Assembly (NCBI RefSeq): GCF_004005855.1
Contig: NZ_SACL01000007.1
Span: 186,001 to 250,000 of the forward strand
DNA: 64,000 bases
DNA from: Rhodovarius crocodyli
Lineage (GTDB): Bacteria; Pseudomonadota; Alphaproteobacteria; Acetobacterales; Acetobacteraceae
Direction of reading: 5' to 3'
Position 1 is the first letter of the stretch; every line of letters begins with the position of its first letter. A program made the position numbers and the translations under genes. The notes under the pieces were generated by a model, which did no database searches, was not told the origin of the DNA, and saw only the letters and a list, made by a program, of their open reading frames with translations. Positions 63,602 to 64,000 of this stretch are shown here, one piece after another.

Positions 63602-64000
63602 ATGTCAGTCACATCCACGTCGAACTACACCGTCAACAACGGCACGCTGGCCGGCGGCGCCGCGGGCGGGGCCGAGGTCTCGACCTATGACGCCGCGCGC
63701 GGCCTCATCTACATCCTGGGCCCGAACGGCGTGGACGCGCTGCATGCCTCCAACGGCACGCTCGCCTTCTCCATCCCGAAGTCGGCCATCCTGGCCCCGG
63801 GCGGCGGCGGCTCGCTGAGCCTGGGCACGGCCAATTCCGTTGCCATCAACGGCAACAACCTGGCCATCGCCATCGACGGCGCGACGCCGGGCACCAGCGG
63901 CTATGTCGCGGTGTTCACGGTGGACGGTGCCGGCACCGCCGCCACCTGGCGCGCCACCGCCCAGGTCGGCGCCGTGCCTGACATGATCACCTTCACCGCC
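63602..64000 (+). CDS. Choice-of-anchor I domain protein (partial, cut by window end)
   Basis: The frame opens at ATG 63602 and stays open for 133 codons to the window edge. The visible part, AEVSTYDAARGLIYILGPNG, LGTANSVAINGNNLAIAIDG, GYVAVFTVD and VGAVPDMITFTA, matches the start of the beta-propeller-like choice-of-anchor I domain found in secreted or surface bacterial proteins, some linked to phosphatase or nuclease modules. No signal peptide is seen at the N-terminus (MSVTSTSNYTVNNG), which would fit type I secretion. The remainder lies outside the window. Confidence 0.8.
   Translation, partial: MSVTSTSNYTVNNGTLAGGAAGGAEVSTYDAARGLIYILGPNGVDALHASNGTLAFSIPKSAILAPGGGGSLSLGTANSVAINGNNLAIAIDGATPGTSGYVAVFTVDGAGTAATWRATAQVGAVPDMITFTA

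Overview
The window is a dense, very GC-rich (about 70 %) bacterial chromosome segment, read as an alphaproteobacterium of the Acetobacteraceae (Roseomonas-like). This rests on codon use, on the pgsA-moaD-moaE and gcvT-gcvH-gcvP arrangements, on several Bug-type solute receptors and on CoxLMS-type molybdenum hydroxylases. It is an inference; no rRNA or tRNA gene was seen. Most gene pairs overlap by 1-25 bp, and there is no phage, insertion sequence or CRISPR array.

Layout. 1-12 kb: AI-2E exporter-like protein, TVP38 membrane protein and a polyprenol-type glycosyltransferase, heme A synthase (ctaA), a six-PAS histidine kinase overlapping tldD, bioY, a SYLF protein, an orphan family-5 substrate-binding protein and a D-amino-acid dehydrogenase. 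12-17.6 kb: methyltransferase, a large RTX/DUF4214 secreted protein behind an AT-rich structured leader, a second orphan family-5 binding protein and a cupin. 17.6-24.4 kb: housekeeping genes pgsA, lipoprotein, moaD, moaE, membrane protein, aroE, coaE, dnaQ, serA. 24.4-30.1 kb: TPR glycosyltransferase, P450 and 2-hydroxyacid dehydrogenase sharing a palindromic start, and a globin-coupled chemoreceptor.

30.2-39.2 kb is the most distinctive region. Two molybdopterin catalytic subunits share one 2Fe-2S subunit and one FAD subunit. They lie back to back, across an XRE-cupin regulator, with two cupins, a cyclase-family hydrolase and a CoxG-like protein. The set looks like an uncharacterised ring-hydroxylation and ring-opening catabolic module. 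39.5-44.1 kb is the glycine cleavage operon under a tandem glycine riboswitch. 44.2-53.2 kb holds a beta-barrel-like protein, a 305-bp hairpin-rich non-coding region, and two class II aldolase plus Bug receptor pairs with a racemase, an MFS transporter, gluQRS, an RHH-like protein beside an AT-rich dyad, a DUF1232 protein and a second XRE-cupin regulator. 53.2-56.6 kb: sugar aminotransferase and epimerase operon preceded by a 31-base G homopolymer, then a third Bug receptor. 56.7-61 kb: Fur-type box and the hemin operon hemP-hmuSTUV. 61-64 kb: YdcF protein, GT39-like glycosyltransferase with an Ala-Pro repeat tail, and the start of a choice-of-anchor I protein cut by the window end.

Non-coding highlights: a modular structured repeat present twice in opposite orientation, each copy between convergent genes and with sequence-divergent but pairing-preserving hairpin loops; nested inverted repeats before the RTX gene; stop codons shared tail-to-tail (CTAG/CTAA) and start codons shared head-to-head (CATG).
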